From assembly GCA_902489945.1 (NCBI GenBank), contig CABUBZ010000043.1, positions 1 through 16,966 on the forward strand: DNA of 16,966 nucleotides, in the 5' to 3' direction. The translations under genes and the position numbers were made by a program. The DNA comes from an uncultured Collinsella sp. GTDB taxonomy: Bacteria; Actinomycetota; Coriobacteriia; Coriobacteriales; Coriobacteriaceae. Below are positions 1 to 7,542 of the stretch, one piece after another. The notes beneath the pieces were generated by a model. The model saw nothing but the letters and a program-made list of their open reading frames with translations, was not told the DNA's origin and ran no database searches. How positions within the stretch are numbered: position 1 is the stretch's first letter; every line of letters starts with the position of its first letter.

Positions 1-2
1 TT

Positions 3-25
3 AAACAGGAACTATTCCACCGCAA
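3..25 (+). repeat. Partial copy of the palindromic leader element
   Basis: Positions 3-8 (AAACAG) and 13-25 (TATTCCACCGCAA) match the reverse complement of the left half of the hairpin at 1130-1192, with only the four bases 9-12 differing (19 of 23 identical). Read directly, 13-29 matches the right arm plus flank at 1180-1196 in 16 of 17 bases. Only one arm is inside the window; the other should lie just upstream. It ends 15 bases before the GTG of the first gene, directly before the ribosome binding site, as the second copy does for nfo. Confidence 0.6.
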
Positions 26-40
26 CTGAAGGGGGCTGTC

Positions 41-1060
41 GTGGGCTATCGGGATTCATGTGATGATTTGCGCGAGATTCGTTGGGCCGTTTTAGGCGCT
101 GGGCGCATTTCGCATCGATTTGCATCGTCACTCAAGGAGGTCGCCGGGGCGCGGCTTATGGCCGCCGCCGGTCGCACCCCTTCGCACGTCGAGGAGTTCT
201 GCCGAGCGTTTTCGATTGATGCCGCGCACGGTTACGCCTCGGCCGACGATGACGGGCGCGCAGCTTATGACGCGTTGATCGCCGATCCCGATGTCGACGC
301 CATTTATTTGGCACTTCCGCATGGCATGCATGCGCATTGGGTCTGTCGGGCGTTGCGCGCGGGAAAGGCCGTGCTGTGCGAAAAGCCCGCCGTTTTGAAT
401 GAAGAGGAGGCCCATGCGATTGCCTCCGTTTCCCGTGAGTGCGGCGTGCCATTTATGGAGGCGATGAAAAATCGGTTTTGCCCGATGCGCGCTCGCGTGA
501 AGGGTTTGCTTGCGTCGGACGAGCTCGGCCGTATCGTCTCGATCGAGAGCGTGCAAAAACTCGATTATGGTGAGCCCCCTTCGAGCTATCTTCTCGATCC
601 GTTGCAGGGCGGCTGCCTATATGACATGGGCTGCTATGCAGTCGGTTGGTTTGAGGATTTGCTCGCGGGCGCTTGCGAGGTTTCGTCCCGTGAAGTTCGC
701 TGGCGTGACGTATCGGGCGGCCGCGTCGATTGGGCCGACGAGATCCGTATGAGCGTCGGCGGTATACCCATTCATATGGTGTGCGACGGCAAAGCAACAT
801 ATGAAAGCCGCTTAACGATTGCCTGTGAGCGAGGCTCGTTGGAAATCGAGCGTCTCCATCGCCCCGAGCTCGCCCATGTGAAGTATTCCGACGGTCGAAC
901 GCTAGAAATAAATGCCCCGTTTGAGATCGATGATTTCTTCGGCGAAATCCAGCATGCGACGCAGCTCATTCAGGCGGGGAAACTCGAGAGTCCCGTCATG
1001 CCCCTTGCCGCCACGCAGCGCTGTGCACACATCATCGATGCGATTCGCTTGAAACTTTAG
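41..1060 (+). CDS. Gfo/Idh/MocA family NAD(P)-dependent oxidoreductase
   Basis: Predicted cytoplasmic NAD(P)-dependent dehydrogenase of 339 residues, the usual family length. The N-terminal Rossmann fold shows GAGRIS at residues 19-24. The family EKP motif is at 114-116, with Lys115 the likely catalytic base. The substrate-domain pattern GG-x3-D-x-G-x-Y lies at 190-199. The GTG start at 41 follows GAAGGGGG at 28-35 with a five-base spacer; the next in-frame start (TTG at 68) has no ribosome binding site. Family members oxidise or reduce sugars, inositols and related polyols (including dihydrodiol dehydrogenase-like enzymes). The substrate cannot be read from sequence and the neighbours give no pathway. 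Its leader carries part of the same palindromic repeat that precedes nfo. Family confident, substrate unknown. Confidence 0.9.
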   Translation: MGYRDSCDDLREIRWAVLGAGRISHRFASSLKEVAGARLMAAAGRTPSHVEEFCRAFSIDAAHGYASADDDGRAAYDALIADPDVDAIYLALPHGMHAHWVCRALRAGKAVLCEKPAVLNEEEAHAIASVSRECGVPFMEAMKNRFCPMRARVKGLLASDELGRIVSIESVQKLDYGEPPSSYLLDPLQGGCLYDMGCYAVGWFEDLLAGACEVSSREVRWRDVSGGRVDWADEIRMSVGGIPIHMVCDGKATYESRLTIACERGSLEIERLHRPELAHVKYSDGRTLEINAPFEIDDFFGEIQHATQLIQAGKLESPVMPLAATQRCAHIIDAIRLKL

Positions 1061-1066
1061 GGCGTG

Positions 1067-1124
1067 GGGGCATGGCGCCAGCGCCTGGAATGCCTTGGAG
1101 GCCTTTGCCCCTGATGCCCCTTTT
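1067..1124 (+). terminator. Possible intrinsic terminator after the oxidoreductase
   Basis: GGGGCAT at 1067-1073 pairs with ATGCCCC at 1114-1120 and is followed directly by TTTTATAA. The enclosed 40 bases are GC-rich and can form small inner hairpins. The base stem is short for so large a loop, so this is a moderate candidate. Confidence 0.4.
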
Positions 1125-1129
1125 ATAAC

Positions 1130-1192
1130 TTGCGGTGGAATACGGTCTGTTTGCGCCAAAATAAGGCACCAATAGACCGTATTTCACCGCAA
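1130..1192. repeat. Long palindromic element in the nfo leader
   Basis: A 19-base left arm (TTGCGGTGGAATACGGTCT, 1130-1148) is the reverse complement of 1174-1192 except for one position that would be a G-U pair in RNA. The inner bases continue pairing imperfectly (GCC at 1155-1157 with GGC at 1165-1167), leaving a small A-rich loop. There is no T-run after it, so it does not look like a terminator. It ends 20 bases before the nfo ATG. A second, partial copy stands in the same position before the first gene. It is likely a dispersed REP/MITE-like repeat, less likely a leader regulator. Confidence 0.8.
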
Positions 1193-1212
1193 CTGATGAG
1201 GGGGAGTTGGAG

Positions 1213-2079
1213 ATGCTGACGATCGGGTGTCATCTTTCGACGACGAAGGGCTATCGGGCAATGGGGGAGACGGCGTTGTCCATTGGCGCCAATACCTTTG
1301 CATTCTTTACGCGCAACCCGCGCGGTGGCAAGGCAAAAGACCTTGACATGGATGACGTGGCGGCTCTGCGCGAGCTTATGACGCAAAACGACTTTGGACC
1401 GCTGGTGGCGCATGCCCCTTATACCTATAACCCCTGCTCCGCTAAGGAGCGAGCGCGCGAGTTTGCCCTGGAGGCCATGGCCGAGGATCTGCAGCGCATG
1501 GAAGCGCTGCCCGGCAACTACTACAACTTCCATCCCGGTGCGCATGTGGGGCAGGGCTCCGACGCCGGCATTCAGATGATCGTCGACACCCTGTGCCAGG
1601 TGATGTTTGAGGGCCAGCAGACGACGGTGCTGCTCGAGACCATGGCCGGCAAGGGCACCGAGGTGGGCCGCAGCTTTGAGGAGCTGGCGTGCATTATCAA
1701 GGGCGTTGCCGCCAAGTGCCCAGAGCTGTCCGATAAGCTGGGCGTTTGTTTGGACACCTGCCATGTGAGCGATGCCGGCTACGACATCATCCATGATCTG
1801 GACGGCGTACTCGACGAGTTCGACCGCGTGGTGGGTATCGATCGCTTGCATGCCGTACACATCAACGATTCGAAGAACCCTTGTGGCGCCCATAAAGATC
1901 GTCACGAGTGCATCGGCAAGGGATACCTTGGCAGCGAGGAATTTGGTGGCGGTATGCAGGTTATGCAGAATATTGTATCGAATGGCCACTTGCGTTCGCT
2001 GCCGTTTATTTTGGAGACTCCGAACGAACTTGCAGGTTATGCAGCTGAAATTAGACTATTAAGGTCATTGCAGCAGTAA
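1213..2079 (+). CDS. nfo: Endonuclease IV (apurinic/apyrimidinic endonuclease)
   Basis: AP endonuclease that cleaves the DNA backbone 5' to abasic sites in base excision repair; a TIM-barrel enzyme with three zinc ions. With the ATG at 1213 the protein has 288 residues, normal for Nfo. Zinc ligands of the family are visible: His67 (VAHAPY), His107 (NFHPG), Glu142 (LLET), Asp181 and His184 (DTCH), His216 (HINDS), Asp229 and His231 (KDRHE), and Glu268 (FILETP). ATG 1213 is preferred over TTG 1207 because GAGGGGGAG (1198-1206) is then correctly spaced and the product starts with the family-like MLTIGCH. It follows the oxidoreductase after 152 bases holding a possible terminator and the palindromic element, so it is probably a separate transcription unit. 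Confidence 0.96.
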   Translation: MLTIGCHLSTTKGYRAMGETALSIGANTFAFFTRNPRGGKAKDLDMDDVAALRELMTQNDFGPLVAHAPYTYNPCSAKERAREFALEAMAEDLQRMEALPGNYYNFHPGAHVGQGSDAGIQMIVDTLCQVMFEGQQTTVLLETMAGKGTEVGRSFEELACIIKGVAAKCPELSDKLGVCLDTCHVSDAGYDIIHDLDGVLDEFDRVVGIDRLHAVHINDSKNPCGAHKDRHECIGKGYLGSEEFGGGMQVMQNIVSNGHLRSLPFILETPNELAGYAAEIRLLRSLQQ

Positions 2080-2140
2080 TGACTGTCACAAAGTAGAGTA
2101 TTCCATTCACGTTATGGGTTTGTTTCAATCAGTTTTCTCA

Positions 2141-2169
2141 TTGCAGATTCGTAATTCCGGGTGCATAAT
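2141..2169 (+). promoter_or_regulatory. Sigma-70-type promoter of the amino-acid ABC operon
   Basis: TTGCAG at 2141-2146 and CATAAT at 2164-2169 are separated by 17 bases, and a TG one base before the -10 gives an extended -10. The surrounding 2080-2180 is AT-rich compared with the genes. Transcription would start near 2176, about 50 bases before the binding-protein ATG. Confidence 0.65.
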
Positions 2170-2186
2170 AGCCAACAGTTTTTGCA

Positions 2187-2208
2187 GACCTCTGAATCAA
2201 ACGAGGTC
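2187..2208 (+). promoter_or_regulatory. Small hairpin in the ABC operon 5' leader
   Basis: GACCTC (2187-2192) pairs perfectly with GAGGTC (2203-2208) around a 10-base loop. It lies between the predicted transcription start and the ribosome binding site AGGAGA (2215-2220). It could be a protein operator or an mRNA stem; no known operator consensus was recognised. Confidence 0.35.
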
Positions 2209-2226
2209 ACCGGAAGGAGACTGATT

Positions 2227-3087
2227 ATGAAGCTGAAGAAGCTTGGCGCATTTGCCGCCACGGGTGCTATGGCACTCGCCCTTGCTCTGACGGGCTGCGG
2301 TTCGTCCAACGCCACCTCTGGTTCTGATGCCGGTTCCAGCAGCTCTGACGACGCTAAGGTCGAGAAGGTCGACGGCTCCAAGGAGTACGCGCTCGTCAAG
2401 GACGGCACGCTGACCGTCGGCACCTCTGCCGAGTACGCGCCGTTTGAGTACAAGGATGACAACGGCGACTACCAGGGCTTTGACCTTGAGCTCATCAAGG
2501 CTATCGGTGACAAGCTGGGTCTGGATGTCGAGTACGTCAACAATGACTTTGACACGCTGGTTCCGGGCGTCGCTTCGGGCGCCAAGTATGACGTTTCCAT
2601 CGCGGCTATCACCGACACGCCCGAGCGTGAGAAGGAAGTCACTTTCTCTGATTCCTACTACATGGACGATCAGGCTATCGTGACCAAGGTCGATAACACC
2701 GACATCACGGCCGACAACTACAGCGAGAAGCTCAACAACGCCGACGCTACCATCATCGTCCAGTCTGGCTCGACCGCCGAGGCCTTTGCCCAGGAGAACT
2801 TCCCCAAGGCCAAGATCGTCCCCTACAAGGACGCCACCGAGTGCTTCAGCGCCCTGCAGTCCGATAAGGGCGACGCCGTAGTCACCAACCGCTCCGTTGC
2901 CAGCCAGCTGACCGCCGAGCAGTTCAACACCTGCCAGACCATCAAGCAGATCAGCACCGGCGAGGAGTACGCCATCGCCATCAACCAGGGCAACACCAAG
3001 CTCAAGGACGACATCAACCAGGCTATCAAGGACCTGACCGACGACGGTACCGTTGACGCGCTCATGGCTAAGTACAATATCAAGTAA
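2227..3087 (+). CDS. Amino-acid ABC transporter substrate-binding lipoprotein
   Basis: Extracellular lipid-anchored binding protein of 286 residues, family 3 of bacterial solute-binding proteins (polar amino acids). Residues 1-24 form a lipoprotein signal peptide ending in the lipobox LTGC with Cys24. A Ser/Asp-rich flexible linker (about 25-45) follows. The mature domain has the typical opening GTLTVGTSAEYAPFEY, the GFDLELIKAIGDKLG segment and a periodic two-lobe pattern. The ATG at 2227 follows AGGAGA at 2215-2220. It is the first gene of the operon with the permease and ATPase; a hairpin after its stop probably limits read-through so binding protein is made in excess. The exact amino acid (for example Gln, Arg or Cys) cannot be assigned. 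Confidence 0.93.
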   Translation: MKLKKLGAFAATGAMALALALTGCGSSNATSGSDAGSSSSDDAKVEKVDGSKEYALVKDGTLTVGTSAEYAPFEYKDDNGDYQGFDLELIKAIGDKLGLDVEYVNNDFDTLVPGVASGAKYDVSIAAITDTPEREKEVTFSDSYYMDDQAIVTKVDNTDITADNYSEKLNNADATIIVQSGSTAEAFAQENFPKAKIVPYKDATECFSALQSDKGDAVVTNRSVASQLTAEQFNTCQTIKQISTGEEYAIAINQGNTKLKDDINQAIKDLTDDGTVDALMAKYNIK

Positions 3088-3109
3088 AATAACTACTTGA
3101 TTGCGCGCG

Positions 3110-3137
3110 GGCCCTTTCCGTTTTGGCGGAAAGGGCC
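3110..3137 (+). terminator. Intra-operon hairpin between binding protein and permease genes
   Basis: GGCCCTTTCCG (3110-3120) pairs perfectly with CGGAAAGGGCC (3127-3137) around the loop TTTTGG. The 3' side (TTTGCGCTTCTCTT) is only partly T-rich, so a partial terminator or an mRNA-stabilising stem is more likely than a full stop. Its place between a binding-protein gene and its permease is a common way to skew expression towards the binding protein. Confidence 0.65.
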
Positions 3138-3205
3138 TTTGCGCTTCTCTTGACGGAGAGCGTTTCCGTCTCGTTTTGCCGGCAACTTCTACGATAGGAG
3201 CCACC

Positions 3206-4567
3206 TTGTCTCGACTGAACAAAGGGGCCGCGGAGCAGCGTTTTCCACTGCCCTCGATGCTCCAAAAGCTGGCCTGTGCCCTGGCTGTGGCGCTCGCCCT
3301 GGTATGCGCGGGGGCCTGCGTGCCCACGACCGCCCAGGCGCTTGAGACCGCAAAGATCACCGCCCGACCCAATACCGGTTCGGGTAGCGATGTGGTCGGC
3401 GGCACCGAGACGCGCATCACTTGGGAAGTTCAGGCCGATGCCGACGAGGAGCTGAGCGGTCTTTCGCTGACGTTTGTCGACGGCACGACGTTTGGTACCG
3501 ATGACACGCGATTGACGATGCTCTCGGGCGAGGACCTCATGGATCGTACGCCCATGAAGCCCACGTGCAAGGCTGACGGCCAGACGCTCAAGATTGACTT
3601 TGGCGAGACGGCGCCTGCCGGCGGCTATTTCCGCGTCGAGGTTTACGGTGTGACGTTTCCCGTCGAGGGCGGCGATGAGGCCTTTAGCGGCACCTATACG
3701 CTCGCCGACGGTTCGACCAAGAAGATCTCCAAGATTCCGTCGGTGGAGATCAAGGGCGTGACGGCCTTCGATAACTTCCTGGCCGACCTTAAGGAGCAGC
3801 CGTGGGTCGAGGCGTGGAACTCCAATATGTTCCTGCGCCTGTTCCTGAACCCGGTCATTTTGGTCCAGAGCCTGCCGATCGTCTTCAAGGGCTTCCTTAT
3901 GTCGCTTTCGATCGTGCTCGTGGCGTTTCCGCTGGCAATTCCCTTTGGCTTTGCCCTGTCGCTTATGCGCATCTCCAAGTCGCGCATCCTGCGCTGCCTC
4001 GCCGGCATCTACGTGAATATCATTCGCGGTACGCCGGCGTTCCTGCAGATCTATATCGCGTTCTTCGGTCTGCCGTTGGCCGGCGTCAAGGTGGACGACT
4101 ATGTTTTGGGCGTTATCGTCATGGCCATGAACTCGTCTGCGTACCTGTGCGAGATCTTCCGTGCCGGTATTCAATCGATCCCCAAGGGCCAAAACGAGGC
4201 TGCTCGCTCTCTGGGCATGAATGCCTTCCAGACGCTGCTCTACGTTATGATTCCGCAGACGTTCCGCAATGTTTTGCCTACGCTGACCAGCGAGTTTATC
4301 TTGCTTTATAAGGATACGTCGCTGCTTGCCGCCGTGGGTGTGGTCGAAATCGTCATGAACGCCCGTACCATCGTGGCCACGACGGGCTCCATTACACCGT
4401 ACGTGGTTGCCGCCCTGTTCTATCTGGTCATCACCCTGCCGCTCGCTCGCTTGGTGAGCGGTCTTGAGGCGAGGCTTTTGGGTACGACCGAGACCAAGAA
4501 GAAGCGTCCCGCTAAGAGCGCCGGACAGGTTGTCGCGACGCCTGCCGATCACATCGCCGGTCTGTAA
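3206..4567 (+). CDS. Amino-acid ABC transporter permease with exported N-terminal domain
   Basis: Membrane permease of the HisM/GlnP type, but 453 residues rather than the usual ~220-250. Residues 19-46 form a signal-peptide-like hydrophobic segment ending TAQA. Residues ~47-185 are an acidic, beta-rich domain without recognised family that would face outside the cell. The transmembrane domain follows from ~210, with RGTP at 274-277 and the EAA coupling loop (EAARSLGM, then IPQ) at ~331-351. The C-terminus is Lys-rich. TTG at 3206 is chosen because AGGAG (3196-3200) sits five bases before it; earlier in-frame starts lie inside the hairpin at 3110-3137. The ATPase gene begins 12 bases downstream. 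A single permease gene suggests a homodimeric channel. The extra outer domain is the odd feature. Confidence 0.88.
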   Translation: MSRLNKGAAEQRFPLPSMLQKLACALAVALALVCAGACVPTTAQALETAKITARPNTGSGSDVVGGTETRITWEVQADADEELSGLSLTFVDGTTFGTDDTRLTMLSGEDLMDRTPMKPTCKADGQTLKIDFGETAPAGGYFRVEVYGVTFPVEGGDEAFSGTYTLADGSTKKISKIPSVEIKGVTAFDNFLADLKEQPWVEAWNSNMFLRLFLNPVILVQSLPIVFKGFLMSLSIVLVAFPLAIPFGFALSLMRISKSRILRCLAGIYVNIIRGTPAFLQIYIAFFGLPLAGVKVDDYVLGVIVMAMNSSAYLCEIFRAGIQSIPKGQNEAARSLGMNAFQTLLYVMIPQTFRNVLPTLTSEFILLYKDTSLLAAVGVVEIVMNARTIVATTGSITPYVVAALFYLVITLPLARLVSGLEARLLGTTETKKKRPAKSAGQVVATPADHIAGL

Positions 4568-4579
4568 GGAGGTCCTATC

Positions 4580-5332
4580 ATGAGCGAAACCAATAACTCG
4601 AACGAGGTCGTCGTCAGCATTAAGAACCTCCAGAAGGCCTTTGGCGATAACGTGGTCCTGCGCGACATCGATCTGGATGTGCATAAGGGCGAGGTCGTCG
4701 TAGTCCTGGGTCCCTCGGGCTCGGGCAAGTCGACGATGCTTCGCTGCATCAATCGTCTGGAGCATCCCACGAGCGGCTCGATTGTCGTTGACGGCGTGGA
4801 TGTGTGCGCCAAGGGTGTCGACCTCAACAAAGTGCGCACGCACCTGGGCATGGTGTTTCAGCAGTTCAACCTGTTCCCGCACCTGTCGGTCAAAAAGAAC
4901 GTCATGCTTGCGCAGCAAAAGGTGCTCAAGCGCAGCAAGGAAGAGGCCGAGAAGATTGCCATTGAGGAGCTGACGAAGGTCGGTCTTGCCGAGCGCATTG
5001 ACTTTATGCCGAGCCAGCTCTCGGGCGGTCAGCAACAGCGCGTGGCGATCGCCCGCGCCCTGTCGATGAATCCTCACGTCATGCTCTTTGACGAGGCCAC
5101 GTCGGCGCTCGACCCCGAGCTGGTTCGCGACGTTCTGGGTGTCATGCGCGACCTGGCACGCGACGGCATGACCATGATCGTGGTGACGCACGAGATGGGC
5201 TTCGCCCGCGACGTCGCCGACCGCGTCGTCTTTATGGACGGTGGCGTTATCGTGGAAGAGGGTACGCCGAGCGAGGTCTTCGACCACCCTAAGAGCGAGC
5301 GCACCAAGGCGTTCTTGGGCAACATTTCCTAG
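4580..5332 (+). CDS. Amino-acid ABC transporter ATP-binding protein (GlnQ/HisP type)
   Basis: Cytoplasmic ATPase of 250 residues that powers the adjacent permease. Walker [10 protein letters not shown] is at about 44-52, the Q-loop is in [11 protein letters not shown], the ABC signature is LSGGQQQR, Walker B with the catalytic glutamate is [14 protein letters not shown], and the H-loop is IVVTHEMG. This closely matches polar amino-acid transporters. The ATG at 4580 follows the strong ribosome binding site AAGGAGG ending near 4572, 12 bases after the permease stop, so translation is probably coupled. It is the last gene of the operon; a strong intrinsic terminator starts 33 bases after its stop. 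Substrate specificity is set by the binding protein and stays open. Confidence 0.95.
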   Translation: MSETNNSNEVVVSIKNLQKAFGDNVVLRDIDLDVHKGEVVVVLGPSGSGKSTMLRCINRLEHPTSGSIVVDGVDVCAKGVDLNKVRTHLGMVFQQFNLFPHLSVKKNVMLAQQKVLKRSKEEAEKIAIEELTKVGLAERIDFMPSQLSGGQQQRVAIARALSMNPHVMLFDEATSALDPELVRDVLGVMRDLARDGMTMIVVTHEMGFARDVADRVVFMDGGVIVEEGTPSEVFDHPKSERTKAFLGNIS

Positions 5333-5361
5333 ATTGCATTGATATTTGAGCATAGTTTGAG

Positions 5362-6936
5362 TTGACGGGCTGTGGCGATGCTGCCGCGGCCCGTTTTGTA
5401 TTTTGGCTAATCGACCGTCGTGCCCTTGGTGACTGGAAGCACGTTGACGGTGCTCCCGACGACGGGCTGTTTGTAGCGAGCGGAACCTATGTTCTAACGG
5501 CCAACAAGGCCGGCACCTATACGGTGACGGGTACGCCGGTCGACCAGACTGCCGGCGCCAAGGCTGTCTCCTTTGAGATTACGGTTGACGGTATCGCCGC
5601 CCCGCCGGATAACGAGGCGCGGGCCGATGAGGGTGCCCTCTCCGCCGCCAAGTACTTTGACGCCAACCGCACGACCGATGCGTATACCTATGGTCAGGAA
5701 TGGGAAATCTACGCCTTCGCAAAATCGCGGCGCAAGATCGACGACGCGCTTATCAAGAATTACAAGAAGTCTCTTGCCGACCATAAGGCCGAGTGGGCCG
5801 GTAGCACCGCCAAGGTAACGGATTGCGAGCGCGTTGCGCTTACGTTGGCTGCACTTGGCGAGAACATTACGTCTTTTGATGGCGTTAACCTTGCTGCCGT
5901 CATATGCTCGCACGGCGACCTTGCGGCTTCGGCGAATAACTTGGCCTATGCGTTGATCGCCCTTGACGAGGCGCGCGTTTCGGATGAAGCGCTGTCTGCA
6001 TTCGGCTCGTCCTGGACACGTGCTCAGCTTGTTTGCACGCTGCTCACGTTCCAAAACTCGGATGGCGGCTTTACCATTGATACGGCTGGTGCAAGCAACG
6101 TCGATATGACCGCCATGGCGCTGCAGGCGCTTGCGCCCTATGTTGACGGCGACGCATGTGCCGCTGCCCTGGCTTCGAATGGTCAGCTCTCTGTTGCGTC
6201 CGCTGTCGACAAAGCGCTCGGCTTCCTTAAGGGGCGGATGAACGGTCTTTGCGATTTTGGGTCTGTTGAGTCGAATGCCCAGGTGCTGCTTGCTCTTGTG
6301 GCGCTCGGCAAGGACCCCGCAAATTCCAAGAACGGTTTTGCGACGGGCGCAAGTAGTCTGATTACCGCGATTGCCGCCTATGAAGTTGCTGACGGCAAGG
6401 GATACGCTCACACCATGGGATCAGACGGCAAACCCGGCAATGCCAACGCGCTTGCCACCGTGCAGGTCTTGCGGGCCCTTTCGGCCTATAAGTTCGCGGG
6501 TGCCGGCGTGAGTTGGACCAAGATCGGCAATGTGAAGGCCGGCACCGTCAAGCCGAGTGATCCTAAAGAGCCTGTGACGCCCGAGGTTCCCGTACCTACG
6601 GTTCCGACGAAGAACCCGACACCTGCGGTTGTGCCGCCCGCCTCGCAGGATGGCAGCGGCACCGGTGGAAAGCAGGGCGCTACCACTTCGCAGGATGGCG
6701 CGAAGCCGGAGACGGCGGAGCACGCGGATTCCGCCAAGAGCGAATCCGGCAAGGAGTCTAGCTCTGACAAATCTTCTGGTTCGAAGGCGAAGACCGCTAC
6801 TGCCGCCGCATCGCGCAAGGATGCCTCGGCTGGGCAGAGCGGCGTGAATCCTGTTGCCGTTGCCGGTGTCGTCGCTGGCATCGTGTGCCTTGCGGTCATT
6901 GGCGCGTGGTTCGTGCGTTCTCGTAAGAACGCGTAG
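5362..6936 (+). pseudogene. 5'-truncated surface protein with prenyltransferase/squalene-oxidase-like repeats
   Basis: An open frame of up to 524 codons encodes a cell-surface protein without its front. The only upstream start (TTG 5362) lies inside the ABC terminator, lacks a ribosome binding site, and gives no signal peptide; a stop at 5353 closes the frame. Residues ~35-75 look like the end of an Ig-like beta domain. Residues ~85-395 form alpha/alpha-toroid repeats of the squalene cyclase/transcobalamin type, with FQNSDGGF near 225 and SNAQVLLALVALG near 300. Then come a Pro/Thr-rich linker, a Ser/Lys-rich stretch, one membrane helix near 497-517 and a basic tail (RSRKNA). No LPxTG is visible. 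Related surface proteins often pair these repeats with DUF4430. It may be a recent deletion product; translation from an internal start is possible but would stay inside the cell. Confidence 0.65.
5365..5404 (+). terminator. Intrinsic terminator of the ABC operon
   Basis: A 12-base stem (5365-5376 with 5383-5394, two G-U pairs) closes a six-base loop GATGCT and is followed by TTTTGTATTTT. This is a textbook rho-independent terminator just after the ATPase gene. It overlaps the only upstream start codon of the following reading frame, which argues that the frame is not translated from there. Confidence 0.88.
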
Positions 6937-6952
6937 CAATTCAATGCGCATT

Positions 6953-6978
6953 GCGCCCGCCGTTTGACGCGCGGGCGC
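6953..6978. other. GC-rich hairpin after the surface-protein frame
   Basis: GCGCCCGC (6953-6960) pairs with GCGGGCGC (6971-6978) around a 10-base loop, 17 bases after the stop codon. No T-run follows, so it probably protects the mRNA end or helps the larger terminator downstream. Confidence 0.4.
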
Positions 6979-7010
6979 GACTATGCCGCCTGTGCGCGGC
7001 TTAATAGATG

Positions 7011-7045
7011 AACGGGCCCCGGGTCTTGGCGACCTGGGGCCCGTT
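7011..7045. terminator. Bidirectional terminator between convergent genes
   Basis: A 15-base stem (AACGGGCCCCGGGTC at 7011-7025 with 7031-7045, one G-U pair) has the loop TTGGC. It lies between the plus-strand surface-protein frame and the minus-strand flavodoxin gene and could serve both. The T-tracts are weak on both sides (GTTTACGTT on plus; GTTCATCTATT on minus). Confidence 0.65.
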
Positions 7046-7076
7046 TACGTTGCGGTTGGCGTGGCGATGGGTAGTT

Positions 7077-7496
7077 TTAAGCCAGCTCGGCGCCCAGGGC
7101 CTTACAGGCGGCTTCGGCCTCGTCGTCAGGCGCGTCGAAGCAGATGACGGAATCGACGACATTGACGCCGGCCTCATCGGCGTCGGCCTTCCAATTGTCC
7201 ATCCACTCGCCCTCGGCCCACGAATAGGAGCCAAACAGGACGACCTTCTTGTCGCCCAGGTTCTCCTTGACCTCATCCCACATCGGCTGGAACTCGTCGT
7301 ACTCGAGTTCCTCGGAGCCCATGGCGGGGCAGCCGAAGGCGATGGCGTCGTAGCCGGCGGTCTTGTCGGCAGAGAAGTCGGCACAGGGGATGACCTCGGC
7401 CTCGGCGCCGGCGGACACCGCGCCCTCGGCGACGAAGTTTGCCATGGCCTCGGTATTGCCCGTTCCGCTCCAGTAGACGACGGCGATCTTGCTCAT
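7077..7496 (-). CDS. Flavodoxin
   Basis: Small FMN-binding electron carrier of 139 residues, the size of short-chain flavodoxins. The FMN phosphate loop SGTGNT is at residues 10-15 of the N-terminal strand-loop (KIAVVYWSGTGNTEAM). The GCPAMGSEELEYDEF segment and the acidic FGSYSWAEGEWMDNW region match flavodoxin FMN-contact loops. The ATG at 7496 is supported by AAAGGA a few bases upstream; a longer frame is open upstream but covers the neighbouring gene. It lies 46 bases after the DUF3793 gene on the same strand, probably one operon. Flavodoxins often replace ferredoxin when iron is scarce, which fits the metal-related neighbours. The redox partner is unknown. Confidence 0.94.
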   Translation of the reverse strand: MSKIAVVYWSGTGNTEAMANFVAEGAVSAGAEAEVIPCADFSADKTAGYDAIAFGCPAMGSEELEYDEFQPMWDEVKENLGDKKVVLFGSYSWAEGEWMDNWKADADEAGVNVVDSVICFDAPDDEAEAACKALGAELA

Positions 7497-7542
7497 GTTG
7501 AGTCCTTTCGGTTGTGCGGCACGCGGCCGCGTTTTGTATGTT

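Noticed and set aside
3101..3205. Permease start at TTG 3101
   Set aside because: It lies inside the intra-operon hairpin and has no ribosome binding site; TTG 3206 has AGGAG at the right distance and leaves a proper signal-like N-terminus.
2197..3420. 407-codon minus-strand frame opposite the binding-protein gene
   Set aside because: Low-complexity Val/Leu/Asp-rich translation typical of an antisense frame; the plus strand is an unmistakable lipoprotein.
3080..5353. 757-codon open frame on the minus strand opposite the permease and ATPase genes
   Set aside because: Its composition is the mirror of strongly biased codons; it has no family resemblance, and both plus-strand genes have clear motifs and ribosome binding sites.
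5494..6411. 305-codon minus-strand frame opposite the surface-protein frame
   Set aside because: No ribosome binding site or recognisable domain; the plus frame has clear repeats and a membrane anchor.
7521..7532. Perfect palindrome ACGCGGCCGCGT between DUF3793 and flavodoxin
   Set aside because: A short GC-only palindrome is expected by chance in this composition, and it is not near a promoter.
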